Source of the DNA: Leisingera aquaemixtae
Lineage (GTDB): Bacteria; Pseudomonadota; Alphaproteobacteria; Rhodobacterales; Rhodobacteraceae
Length of the DNA stretch: 64,000 bases
Direction of reading: 5' to 3'
NCBI RefSeq assembly: GCF_019801145.1
Contig: NZ_JAHVJQ010000009.1
Coordinates: 168,335-232,334 of the forward strand
Of the stretch, positions 43,612-51,382 are shown one piece after another (the first letter of the stretch is position 1; every line of letters starts with the position of its first letter). Made by a program: the position numbers and the translations under genes. The notes beneath the pieces are model-generated. The model saw only the letters and a program-made list of their open reading frames with translations. It searched no databases and was not told the DNA's origin.

Positions 43612-45803
43612 TGGCGGCCCCATTCAAAAAATACCGATACCTGCTGGAACCGCGTTGCCGGTTCCGCATCGGTCCCCGGCACGCTGAAGTCATTGAACAG
43701 CGTGAAGAGGGGTATCTCGTCCTTTGGGAGGAATGGGTGGATCCCGATACCGGCGAGGTGCATGAGCGAAAGCCTAGTATGCTCACGCACGAGCGGGTCG
43801 CAAACGAAAACAACTATGGGCAGTTGGTCGTAATCCAGCGCCCCAAAGTGATAGTACTCGACAAGCAAACAATCCGTCGGCATTGGCGAACCCGCGACGA
43901 GACCTCACGTATGCTGGTCAAGAAGGCTCATGCCCTGGCCGCGGAAGAATTGATAGCCGAGGACATGTTCCAGGGGCGCCGGGCCGAGTTTGAACGCTTT
44001 GCCGAGCTGATTACGTCTCGAGCACGGAGCATTCACGCAAAGCTCGTTGCTGAACTGGGAGAGCCTAAGGCGCGAAACGGAAAGCGTGCAGTTTATGGCT
44101 CTCTTCAGCGGCCAGAGCACCAGTTCAAGCTCAAGTTGCGCGGCGGCAGCAATGGTGGTCAGTCGTTTTACAACTGGTTTCGGACGTGGAAATCGAAGGG
44201 CGAAGATGGCCTGTTTGACAAATACCGCAATTGCGGCGGCAACACGCCTTATCCGAGCGAACTCGACGATTTCGTTGCTGACATTATTGACGCCCTGGTC
44301 GACAGGGAGCGACTGGATTTCTCAGCGCTGAAGGATAGCGTGCGTGCGGCCATTCAGGCGGAAAACTCCCGCCGTTTTTCACAAACCCCTCCGCAACCAT
44401 TACTGCCCATGCCGGGCTACAGTTACGTCCAGAAGCAGGCGAGGCGAATGGGGTATGCTGCCCACGCCGGGCGTTCTCACGGAATTGATGATGCATACAA
44501 AGACTTGCATGCATTAGGGGTTGGAGTCGAAACGTCCCGCGCACTGGAAAGGGTCGAAATCGACGAATACACGATCGACCTGACCCTATTGATGAAGATC
44601 ACAGGTCTTTTTGAATATCTGACACCTGACGAAAAAAAGGCGCTTGGACTTGATGGAGGCCGCCGGCGAGTTGTCATCTCGGCGGCCATCGACGTTCACA
44701 CTCGCTGCTTGTTGGCTTTGCAGATCGTTCCAGAGGGGATCGCGGATCCGCTGCGCCAGACCCTCGAAATGATTTACACCGACAAGTCCCGTATCTCGGA
44801 CGAACTCGGCTGCGAGCACGATTGGTATCAGCACGGCAAGGTGGAGGAGCTCATACTCGATCGGGCTGGTAAGTACATTTCAGATGAAGCGTATCACATC
44901 CTTGCATCCTTGGGGATTACCAACCTGGGGGCACCTGCCGGAAAACCTTGGCTGAAGCCGTTTATCGAGCGTGTGTTCCGAACTATCCATCGCAAACTCC
45001 TGGCGCGGTTTTCAGGCCGGAACTTCTCCCACCCTGTGGAGAGGGGCAGCAACGACCCTGCTGAAAGGGCAACCCTGACGGTGGAGGAATTCCTCTCTTG
45101 GCTGGTTCGCTGGACAGTTGATGCCTATCACAATGATCGGCATTCAGGGCTTGGCATCACTCCGCTGCAGGCCTGGGAGCGGGCCACCGCCGATATCCGT
45201 CCACACCAGTTATCAAACCGTGAGATGCGCCTTGCTTTTGGCACCCGGGTGACACGGAAGTCCGGGCGGCATGGCATTCGGATGATGTGTCTGAACTATC
45301 AGACAGACTTTGTAATAAAGCGGTTCCTCGACAAAGGACCTGAGACCGCCGAGATTTGCTATTGGCACGGCGATGTCGGAGCCATCGAAGTGCGCTACGA
45401 CAAGGGCGATTGGACAACTGTCACGGCTGCCGACGAAGAATGGATCGGCAAGACAGATGATGATCTGCGTGAATGGCTTGTTGAACGCAACGAAATCAAT
45501 CCAGAAGCCGAAGAGGCGCGCTTGCGCTTGATCCACGGACTGGACAAGCGTTCCAACCGGTTGAAGTGCCTGAACAAACTCTACGCCCGCCCTCGGGAGG
45601 CACAGGATCTGGCGAATGCGGAAACGTATTTTTCCCAGTTCACGGATACAGCCGAGCGCCGTCATTTGGCTGGCCCAGCAGAGGATCTGTTCGCTGGAAA
45701 GGTTCAGCCCGCTAAGGCACCGCACACATTAAACGCGGACAACGGCGCCGCGGCCACGACCCCCCAAACTTCCGAAAACCCCGACGACGACCTGATGGAG
45801 TAA
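43611..45803 (+). CDS. tnsB: TnsB/TniA-type Mu-family transposase
   Basis: This 730-residue DDE transposase binds the element ends and does 3' cleavage and strand transfer. The catalytic triad fits D,D(35)E: Asp318 in RVEIDEYTIDL, Asp417 in LILDRAGKY, Glu453 in PFIERVFRTIHRKL. A Mu-type barrel follows (LGITPLQAWERA...TRKSGRHGIRMMCLNYQTDF). The acidic, low-complexity C-terminus (NPDDDLME) resembles the TnsB tail that contacts TnsC. It forms an operon with tnsA (1-base overlap) and tnsC (6-bp gap). Confidence 0.95.
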   Translation: MAAPFKKYRYLLEPRCRFRIGPRHAEVIEQREEGYLVLWEEWVDPDTGEVHERKPSMLTHERVANENNYGQLVVIQRPKVIVLDKQTIRRHWRTRDETSRMLVKKAHALAAEELIAEDMFQGRRAEFERFAELITSRARSIHAKLVAELGEPKARNGKRAVYGSLQRPEHQFKLKLRGGSNGGQSFYNWFRTWKSKGEDGLFDKYRNCGGNTPYPSELDDFVADIIDALVDRERLDFSALKDSVRAAIQAENSRRFSQTPPQPLLPMPGYSYVQKQARRMGYAAHAGRSHGIDDAYKDLHALGVGVETSRALERVEIDEYTIDLTLLMKITGLFEYLTPDEKKALGLDGGRRRVVISAAIDVHTRCLLALQIVPEGIADPLRQTLEMIYTDKSRISDELGCEHDWYQHGKVEELILDRAGKYISDEAYHILASLGITNLGAPAGKPWLKPFIERVFRTIHRKLLARFSGRNFSHPVERGSNDPAERATLTVEEFLSWLVRWTVDAYHNDRHSGLGITPLQAWERATADIRPHQLSNREMRLAFGTRVTRKSGRHGIRMMCLNYQTDFVIKRFLDKGPETAEICYWHGDVGAIEVRYDKGDWTTVTAADEEWIGKTDDDLREWLVERNEINPEAEEARLRLIHGLDKRSNRLKCLNKLYARPREAQDLANAETYFSQFTDTAERRHLAGPAEDLFAGKVQPAKAPHTLNADNGAAATTPQTSENPDDDLME

Positions 45804-45809
45804 TCCAAG

Positions 45810-46784
45810 ATGAATAATATCCAACCCACATGCACTGCCGCTCCCGATGTTTCCAACCTGCAAACTTGGCTTGCTGACAGGTATTTTCGGCTCGATCGCG
45901 ACGAGGCACTGGCCGACTGCCTGACAGATATCTTTACCATCGATGGGGCCGGGGCGTTGACCGCCACGCCGGTTCGCGACCCGTTGAATGGTGAGACCGC
46001 TGGGCTGATGCTGATAGGGGATTCCGGTTCGGGCAAGTCGTCGCTTTTGCGGCGCATGCTGCGCACCAATCCAGCGTTCTCAGTGATTTCTGAGACATCC
46101 GAAGGGAATACGCTGTTCGAAACAGTGAAGCCTGCCGCGACTATTAAGAGCCTTGCCATCACGATCGCAGAACGAACCGGCTATACAAAGATGAAGTCGA
46201 ACATTCACGGCGACGAGGCCTGGGAGGTGGCGCGCCACCGCATGTCTGTGTGCGGGGTGAGCCTTCTCGTGATCGATGAAGCTCATCATCTTCTTCGGAA
46301 GGGCAGCGGCAGGGACACTGAAGGCGCGGTTCAGACGATGAAGAACCTGTTGCAGGGCGACAACTCCGTGGCGGTCATTCTCTCCGGTGTTCAGAAGCTT
46401 TACGAGGGGGTCTTGTCAGACCCAGAAACAGACCGGCGGTTTATCAAAATGCGCCTGCGGCGCATTCAGGAAGGGTCTGGTGAGGCACATCGTTTCGGCC
46501 TTTGCGTCGCAAAATGTGCCCAGCATCTCGGGCTCGATCTGCCAGCGGAAATGTGCTTCGCGGAGCGCGTTCTGTTTGCAGAAAATGGCGATGCCGGCCG
46601 GAGCATTCGCCTCGCCAAACAGACCCTGCGCCGTGCCATGATCATGAACAGGAGGGCCGTTGATCTGAGCGATGCAGCCCTCTGTTTCGAAAAGCTTCAT
46701 CTCGGACGAGAGCCCGCTCCATTTGCCAGTGGTGATTGGTCCAACATTCGCGAGAACCTGGAAAGCATGGGGTGGGTCCGATGA
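45810..46784 (+). CDS. tnsC: TnsC/TniB-type AAA+ transposition regulator
   Basis: This 324-residue AAA+ ATPase forms filaments on target DNA, links the TniQ target selector to TnsAB, and imposes target choice. Walker A LIGDSGSGKSSLL (Lys76) and Walker B LLVIDEAHHLL (Asp156) are intact, and SVAVILSGVQKLYE is the sensor 1 strand. It is much shorter than Tn7 TnsC (555) and close to TniB and to CAST TnsC. It overlaps tniQ by four bases (ATGA). Confidence 0.93.
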   Translation: MNNIQPTCTAAPDVSNLQTWLADRYFRLDRDEALADCLTDIFTIDGAGALTATPVRDPLNGETAGLMLIGDSGSGKSSLLRRMLRTNPAFSVISETSEGNTLFETVKPAATIKSLAITIAERTGYTKMKSNIHGDEAWEVARHRMSVCGVSLLVIDEAHHLLRKGSGRDTEGAVQTMKNLLQGDNSVAVILSGVQKLYEGVLSDPETDRRFIKMRLRRIQEGSGEAHRFGLCVAKCAQHLGLDLPAEMCFAERVLFAENGDAGRSIRLAKQTLRRAMIMNRRAVDLSDAALCFEKLHLGREPAPFASGDWSNIRENLESMGWVR

Positions 46785-48238
46785 GCACCTTAAGGCCCTA
46801 CATCCCTTTCGATCTGCGGGAAACCCTTCTGTCTTATGCGGCTCGCCTTTCTGCGGTCCACACTGGAAAGGGCATGAGACGGCTGTTGAATGATCTCCGC
46901 ATCCCAGTCGAGAATTTCCTGATGGGCCGCCACGAAGCCGTCGAAGCGTTTGCCAGCGCCACCGGCGGTGACGCCGAAATCCTGAAATCTGCTGCTCTGA
47001 CAGGGAAGAAAGACCACGTCGAATTTCGTGGTGCGAAAATGGCGAAAACCTTCGTTGTGCGGCAAGCAGACAAGTACTGTCCTGTCTGCCTTGCCGAGGA
47101 CGGCAGCCCATACGCATGGCGGCAACAGCTGATCTGGTGTTTTGCACCGGCCCACCGATGCGTCCATCATAACACATCGCTCTGTCGGATTACCCAGAAA
47201 GGGTTCGATCTGCGGGATGGACTGGTCGCGCCGGGAGCAGGTGCAGTCACACCCTGTGACGGGGACCAGCCTGAGTATCTGGCCTGGCTGGACAACCGCT
47301 TGCACGGACCACGGGAAGAACCAAAGTGGCTGGCCGGTCAAACAGTCCAACAGGTTCTTGAGACCTCCATGATGATGGGCGCGGTGTTGGAGCATGGTCA
47401 CAAGGTGCGCCCTCACAAGCTCCGCGCAAATGATCAGGAAGCGGCTGCCGACATTGGCTTTGCTATTTATCGGGAAGGCGCAGGTGCCGTGACCGAGGCT
47501 CTCGACACTATCCGCCGCAGATCTCCGGCGACTGCGGTTCAAGCTGGGCCGCTTGCAAAGTATGGCCCCCTTTTCGATTGGCTGGACCGCCGCTGCAACG
47601 CAATTGACCCCGGCCCGGTACGGGATCTGTTGCGCAACCACATTATCAAGCATGACGCACTAAGCCGAGGTGACACGGTACTTGGATACGAAATCAAGGA
47701 ACGCCGGTACCACTCTGTCCATAGCCTGAGCGAGGAAACCAGTATTCCCCGTGTTCGCATGTCCCGGATGTTGCAAAAATTGGGGAAGATACCTGCGGGG
47801 GCGACCCATGCCGAATGTGGTCTGTTGCGGTTCGATGCCCAGGAGATCACCGGATTGATTGCTGATTTCCAGACTGCCATCGAGATGAAGGACGTCCCGG
47901 CCTATATTGGCGCATCCAAGAACCAGTTCCAAACTCTCTACGCTGGCGGGATCATTCGCCCTTTGGTTCCTCGCGATAAACCTGGCGCTGTGCGGAATGT
48001 TGTCTTCTCGCGGCGCCATCTCGACACATTCCTCGAGACGCTCAACGCGCTCCCGGTGGCATCGGAAACCGGAAAGGAACTGCACACAATCGCATATGCC
48101 TGCCAGCGCGGTGCTGGGACAACGCTCAACTTGGTCTACGGAATACTGTCAGGTGAAACCGCTGCGTGGCGCCGGGACACGCCACCAGGATTGTCGCAAG
48201 TTCTGGTATCTCTGACAGATGCTGTAGGTGCCGAATAG
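46781..48238 (+). CDS. tniQ: TniQ/TnsD-like target selector
   Basis: 485 residues from the ATG at 46781; the four-base overlap with tnsC makes this the likely start, and the upstream in-frame ATG at 46736 is less likely. The N-terminal TniQ domain begins RPYIPFDLRETLLSYAARLSAVH. The zinc-finger pair is YCPVCLAEDGSPYAW...FAPAHRCVHHNTSLC. At this length it resembles Tn7 TnsD (508), which recognises one chromosomal site, rather than short TniQ of CRISPR-linked elements. The C-terminal 250 residues hold helix-turn-helix-like parts (YHSVHSLSEETSIPRVRMSRMLQKLG). With the insertion just past the NDUFS4-like gene, the inference is that it reads that gene's 3' end. Confidence 0.9.
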   Translation: MSTLRPYIPFDLRETLLSYAARLSAVHTGKGMRRLLNDLRIPVENFLMGRHEAVEAFASATGGDAEILKSAALTGKKDHVEFRGAKMAKTFVVRQADKYCPVCLAEDGSPYAWRQQLIWCFAPAHRCVHHNTSLCRITQKGFDLRDGLVAPGAGAVTPCDGDQPEYLAWLDNRLHGPREEPKWLAGQTVQQVLETSMMMGAVLEHGHKVRPHKLRANDQEAAADIGFAIYREGAGAVTEALDTIRRRSPATAVQAGPLAKYGPLFDWLDRRCNAIDPGPVRDLLRNHIIKHDALSRGDTVLGYEIKERRYHSVHSLSEETSIPRVRMSRMLQKLGKIPAGATHAECGLLRFDAQEITGLIADFQTAIEMKDVPAYIGASKNQFQTLYAGGIIRPLVPRDKPGAVRNVVFSRRHLDTFLETLNALPVASETGKELHTIAYACQRGAGTTLNLVYGILSGETAAWRRDTPPGLSQVLVSLTDAVGAE

Positions 48239-48270
48239 CAAATAGCGAAATCAGGATTTGCCGTTTCGAG

Positions 48271-48298
48271 GGTCCGCTTTGCGGGCCCTTTTCTTTTG
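48271..48298 (+). terminator. Rho-independent terminator after tniQ
   Basis: GGGTCCGC (48271-48278) pairs with GCGGGCCC (48282-48289), followed by TTTTCTTTT. Confidence 0.8.
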
Positions 48299-48315
48299 GC
48301 GGACGCAGTGGTTTC

Positions 48316-48435
48316 GGTGGTAACTCGTGCCAATTCTGGTGGGAACTCGAGCCGAACGGAGAATGGGTGGTCGCATAACTATTTGATTTTTAATCAGTAA
48401 ATTTAGAGCCAGTGGAAACTCGATCAAGATTTACA
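48316..48435. repeat. Transposon right end with three TnsB-type sites
   Basis: GGTGGTAACTCGTGCC (48316-48331), GGTGGGAACTCGAGCC (48338-48353) and AGTGGAAACTCGATCA (48411-48426), then the terminus GATTTACA (48428-48435). They are the left-end motif in reverse orientation. The first two are 22 bp apart and the last is 73 bp further out. Confidence 0.85.
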
Positions 48436-48440
48436 TTGTA
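48436..48440. repeat. Target-site duplication, right copy (TTGTA)
   Basis: TTGTA directly follows the right terminus, matching 14131-14135. Its last four bases are also the first four of the older left end at 48437. Confidence 0.85.
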
Positions 48441-48913
48441 AATCTTGATCCAGTTCCCACCGTTTCGGCACGAGTTCTCACCAGGATCTACATATAGGGC
48501 GCCCGGCGGGCGCCTTTTCTATATCTGGGTTGGAGCATTGTGGCCGAGGCCGAATGCATTGCGGAAACAGAGGACAGGCTCTTTCGTTTTGCTGTGCCTG
48601 CATATTCGGGGGCCAGGTAGCTTCATGCACGGCGATGGGGGCAGCCGCCGCTTTCTGCAACAGTGAAAAGATAGAGTTTCACATCAGCCTGCTCCAAGAC
48701 AGCAGGCAGCCCGAAGCGGTCATAGACTTGGTGTGACGCGGCAAGGATGCTGCCGGTGCAAAATTTTCGGGCCATCTCACCAAAAGCGGCCACTCACCGA
48801 ACCCGGCGAGCTACTGCCAATGCTGCGGACCGCTTCAGGGGGCGCGATGCGCAGGAAGCCGCCGCTGCAAAGTTGCGAACCGTCTTCGCCCTTCGGAACC
48901 TGATCGGCCCTTT
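48437..48913 (+). repeat. 475-bp left-end region, copy B (remnant of an older element)
   Basis: TGTAAATCTTGATCCAGTTC... at 48437 repeats the left end of the active element, with both TnsB-type sites and a perfect GGCGCCC/GGGCGCC hairpin plus TTTT at 48498-48518. It lies in direct orientation to copy A. No transposase or right end is found downstream, so this is a truncated relic of a related element that first occupied the site. Confidence 0.82.
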
Positions 48914-49343
48914 GTTGCCGTTGGCCACTGCGTTCCTTCGCTGCACTGCGGCCGCAATTGCGGACATTCGCTGAGACGCCGAAATCTGATGCTGGGTGAA
49001 TTCACACACTGCGGGACAGACCCGCCTTTGGCCCTTGCAGCTATTGCTGCCGCAGAAACCCCTCGCTCCTGCAGCGCGAGACTTTCGGCTGTGTGGCGAA
49101 CTTCCTGTTTGCGGTCATTCGGGCCCGCGGAAATCGGCGCAGCGCAAACCGCCTTTCGCTGCAGCCATGTCAGGCAAACGAGACGCGAACCAAGCGTCCA
49201 ATTGGAAGACCAGACTAATTGCAAGCAGGTAAAGTCTGGTAATTCTCTACGTCGCAGTGATTGGCATCGTTGAACCTGAACCAATTAGTACTAAGCAGGC
49301 TGCGCAACTGTGGCACCAGCACGGGTCCAGACGATGGAACATG
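48914..49343. other. Non-coding remnant between older left end and tetR
   Basis: No gene is supported. GGACATTCGCTGAGACGCC... at 48961 and GGGTGAATTCACACACTGCGG resemble, at lower identity, the border repeat at 14660-14718. Several CATTCGC/GCAGC-rich fragments recur in this stretch. It looks like decayed transposon sequence. Confidence 0.5.
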
Positions 49344-49967
49344 TCAGGCAGGGGCTGTGCTTTTAGCGGCCAAGTAACATTCCAGCCAATCCCAGCAGAA
49401 CACCTGAATTCTTGCCTTGTCGACAGCCTTTGGGTTCAAGCAGCTTTCAAACCAGACACCTTCGAGGAATACCAATAGGAAAGTAGCGAAAGTATGCGAA
49501 TCTACAAAAATACTGCGTTCTTCGATAAGGCCTTGAATGAGGAGTTCGAAGGCTGCCCGCTGCTCCTGAAACGTTTCCTCGAAGGCAGATTTTAAAGCCG
49601 GGTTTGTCTGTGAAAGACTCCAGAAACCTGTGTAGGTTCCAATAACGCCGTCGTTTGACCATTCGTTTGAAAAGTACAGCTGAAACAGTTGTTTCAGCCG
49701 CTCTTCGGCGCTCAGTTCTGTGTTGCCGGTGATTGCGCGGACTTCGGCAAGGTATTGCCTTGCCATGTCCTGGTAAGCCTCGAGAAACAGGCTGTCCTTG
49801 CCGTCGAAGTAGTGGGTAAGCAGGCCCGGGGAAACCCCCAGGTCCTTGCAGATTTCCCGGACACCAGTGCCTTGGGCGCCGTATTTTGCAAGCGAATCCC
49901 TGGCTCCTTGCAGCATCAGCCGACGCCGGTCCTCGGGGTTGAGGCGCTGTCTCTTCTGGTTGGCCAA
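49344..49967 (-). CDS. TetR-family transcriptional regulator
   Basis: About 207 residues from a TTG at 49967 that follows CAGGGATGTATCAATC; the open frame runs further to 50165 but that part is non-homologous and covers the operators. The DNA-binding domain is RRLMLQGARDSLAKYGAQGTGVREICKDLGVSPGLLTHYFDGKDSLFLEAYQDM, a standard TetR helix-turn-helix of the BetI/AcrR kind. The ligand domain is unclassified. It is divergent from the dioxygenase gene, with inverted repeats between them that recur upstream of mttB, so it likely represses this methylamine regulon. Confidence 0.88.
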   Translation of the reverse strand: MANQKRQRLNPEDRRRLMLQGARDSLAKYGAQGTGVREICKDLGVSPGLLTHYFDGKDSLFLEAYQDMARQYLAEVRAITGNTELSAEERLKQLFQLYFSNEWSNDGVIGTYTGFWSLSQTNPALKSAFEETFQEQRAAFELLIQGLIEERSIFVDSHTFATFLLVFLEGVWFESCLNPKAVDKARIQVFCWDWLECYLAAKSTAPA

Positions 49968-50063
49968 GATTGATACATCCCTGCCTGCTTCCTGGTAATT
50001 GAATACTTGTACAGCAATCGGCGGGAAGTGCAAACCATTTGCCCGCTGCCGAAAAATACTCAA

Positions 50064-50079
50064 TTGTACAGTTGGACAG
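50064..50079. promoter_or_regulatory. Putative TetR operator, dioxygenase side
   Basis: TTGTACAGTTGGACAG. Similar motifs occur at 58944-58959 and 58996-59011 upstream of mttB. Confidence 0.6.
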
Positions 50080-50096
50080 TAAGTCTTGACGTTAGC

Positions 50097-50110
50097 TGTA
50101 CATGTGTACA
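50097..50110. promoter_or_regulatory. Palindrome TGTACA-TG-TGTACA overlapping a promoter
   Basis: The palindrome overlaps a -10-like TACAAT at 50107-50112, with TTGACG at 50086-50091 as the likely -35 (spacing 15-16 bp). A repressor here would block the dioxygenase promoter. Confidence 0.6.
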
Positions 50111-50154
50111 ATAGTTTGGAGCGGCACAGTTGGAATTGCAAACAGGAGCACGGG

Positions 50155-51273
50155 ATGTCTGTCAAAATCGAATCTCTTCAGGTGTCTGGCACGCAACTGG
50201 AAATTTGCTGGACCGGCACCGGCCGGGTCACCCGCTATCCGGCGGTTTGGCTGCGCGACCACTGCCATAGTGCCCGCAGCATGAATCCGGAATCGCAGCA
50301 GCGGTCAGTTGACACCTTTGCAATTCCCGCTGATTTGGCGCCTGTTTCCGCGCGGCTGGAGGCCGGGACGGTTTACGTTGCCTGGCCGCAGGAGGCTGAC
50401 GAAAGCGAGTACCCAGTATCCTTCCTGGAGGCGATGGCAGAGCCGGGCCTGTGGCAGGAAGACCGCCCGAAGAGCCTGTGGGTGGCGGCAGATCTGGAGG
50501 GCGGGCTGCCGGAGGTGCCCCACGCTGCGGTGATGGCGGAGGACAGCAGCGGCTTGGCGGAGTGGCTGGATCTCGTCGACCGCCACGGGTTTGCGCTGGT
50601 GACCGGCGTCCCGGCCACGCCGGAGGCCACCGAGGAACTGCTGAAGCGGGTTGGCTATATCCGCCAGACCATTTTTGGCGGGTTCTGGGATTTCACCGCC
50701 AACAAGGCCTTTGCTGATACCGCTTATTCGACAGTGGAAATCGGCCCGCACACCGATGGCACCTATGCCATCGACTCTCCCGGTTACCAGGCGTTCCACT
50801 GCCTAGAGTTCGACGGCACCGGCGGCGAGAGCATCTTTGTCGATGCCTTCAAGGTGGCAAAGGACATCCGGGAACAGGACCCCGAGGCCTTTGAGGTGCT
50901 GGCCAAGGTGCCGGTGCCAGCGCAGTACAAGGGCGACGGGGTGCATCTAATGGCGGAAAACCCGGTCATCGGTCTGGATCGCTACGGCGGCCTGCGCAAA
51001 ATCACCTACAACAACTATGACCGGGCGCCGTTCCGGCTGGAGGACAGCCTTCAGGCGGCTTTCTACAGGAGCCTGAAGCTGTTCAACAGCCTGATCAATA
51101 ACCGCGCTTACCAGCTGCGGTTCGGCCTGCGTCCCGGTACGGTGGTGCTGTTCGACAACTGGCGGGTGCTGCACGCGCGGGAAGCCTACGAGGGCCACCG
51201 CCGTCTGTGCGGGGCTTATCACAACAAAGAGGATTTCCTGTCCAAGTTGCGGCTTTTGCGCAAACGGGGCTGA
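50155..51273 (+). CDS. Gamma-butyrobetaine hydroxylase-like 2-oxoglutarate/Fe(II) dioxygenase
   Basis: 372 residues from the ATG at 50155, with CAGGAG upstream. The N-terminal GBBH-like (DUF971) domain shows WLRDHCHSARSMNPESQQR. The TauD/TfdA catalytic domain carries the iron motif IGPHTDGTYAID (H-x-D) and a distal His in NWRVLHAREAY, followed by the conserved Arg. Family members hydroxylate gamma-butyrobetaine to carnitine, or demethylate or hydroxylate related trimethylammonium compounds. Its place in a betaine/methylamine cluster suggests a quaternary-amine substrate; which one is not determinable here. Confidence 0.88.
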   Translation: MSVKIESLQVSGTQLEICWTGTGRVTRYPAVWLRDHCHSARSMNPESQQRSVDTFAIPADLAPVSARLEAGTVYVAWPQEADESEYPVSFLEAMAEPGLWQEDRPKSLWVAADLEGGLPEVPHAAVMAEDSSGLAEWLDLVDRHGFALVTGVPATPEATEELLKRVGYIRQTIFGGFWDFTANKAFADTAYSTVEIGPHTDGTYAIDSPGYQAFHCLEFDGTGGESIFVDAFKVAKDIREQDPEAFEVLAKVPVPAQYKGDGVHLMAENPVIGLDRYGGLRKITYNNYDRAPFRLEDSLQAAFYRSLKLFNSLINNRAYQLRFGLRPGTVVLFDNWRVLHAREAYEGHRRLCGAYHNKEDFLSKLRLLRKRG

Positions 51274-51382
51274 TCCACTCCGGTGACGGCTCTGCCGGGC
51301 CGTGAAACCTGCCAGCCGGCCGGGCCAACGGGCTGGCTGGCGCCATTGCAATCAGGCTGGAACAAACTGTGAGGAGGCTGGG

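Larger units (their letters stand above)
14136..48435. mobile_element. Tn7-like transposon, 34.3 kb, inserted beside the NDUFS4-like gene
   Basis: Left terminus TGTAAATC at 14136-14143 and its inverted copy GATTTACA at 48428-48435 bound the element, with TTGTA duplicated outside each end. The left end has two 16-bp TnsB-type sites and the right end has three in the opposite orientation. The element encodes TnsA, TnsB, TnsC and TniQ at its right side (42943-48238) and about 27 kb of cargo with defence-like genes. Unlike Tn7, where tnsA adjoins the right end and is read inward, here tniQ is the gene nearest the end and the operon reads outward. No cas genes or CRISPR array are present, so this is not a CRISPR-associated transposon. 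TnsA implies cut-and-paste rather than replicative movement. Confidence 0.92.

Noticed and set aside
42943..48238. CRISPR-associated (CAST) transposon
   Set aside because: No cas genes and no CRISPR-like repeat array are visible in the element.
48498..48518. Copy B read as the native terminator of the NDUFS4-like gene
   Set aside because: The hairpin could serve as a terminator, but the flanking TnsB-type sites and TGTAAATC show that the block is a transposon end.
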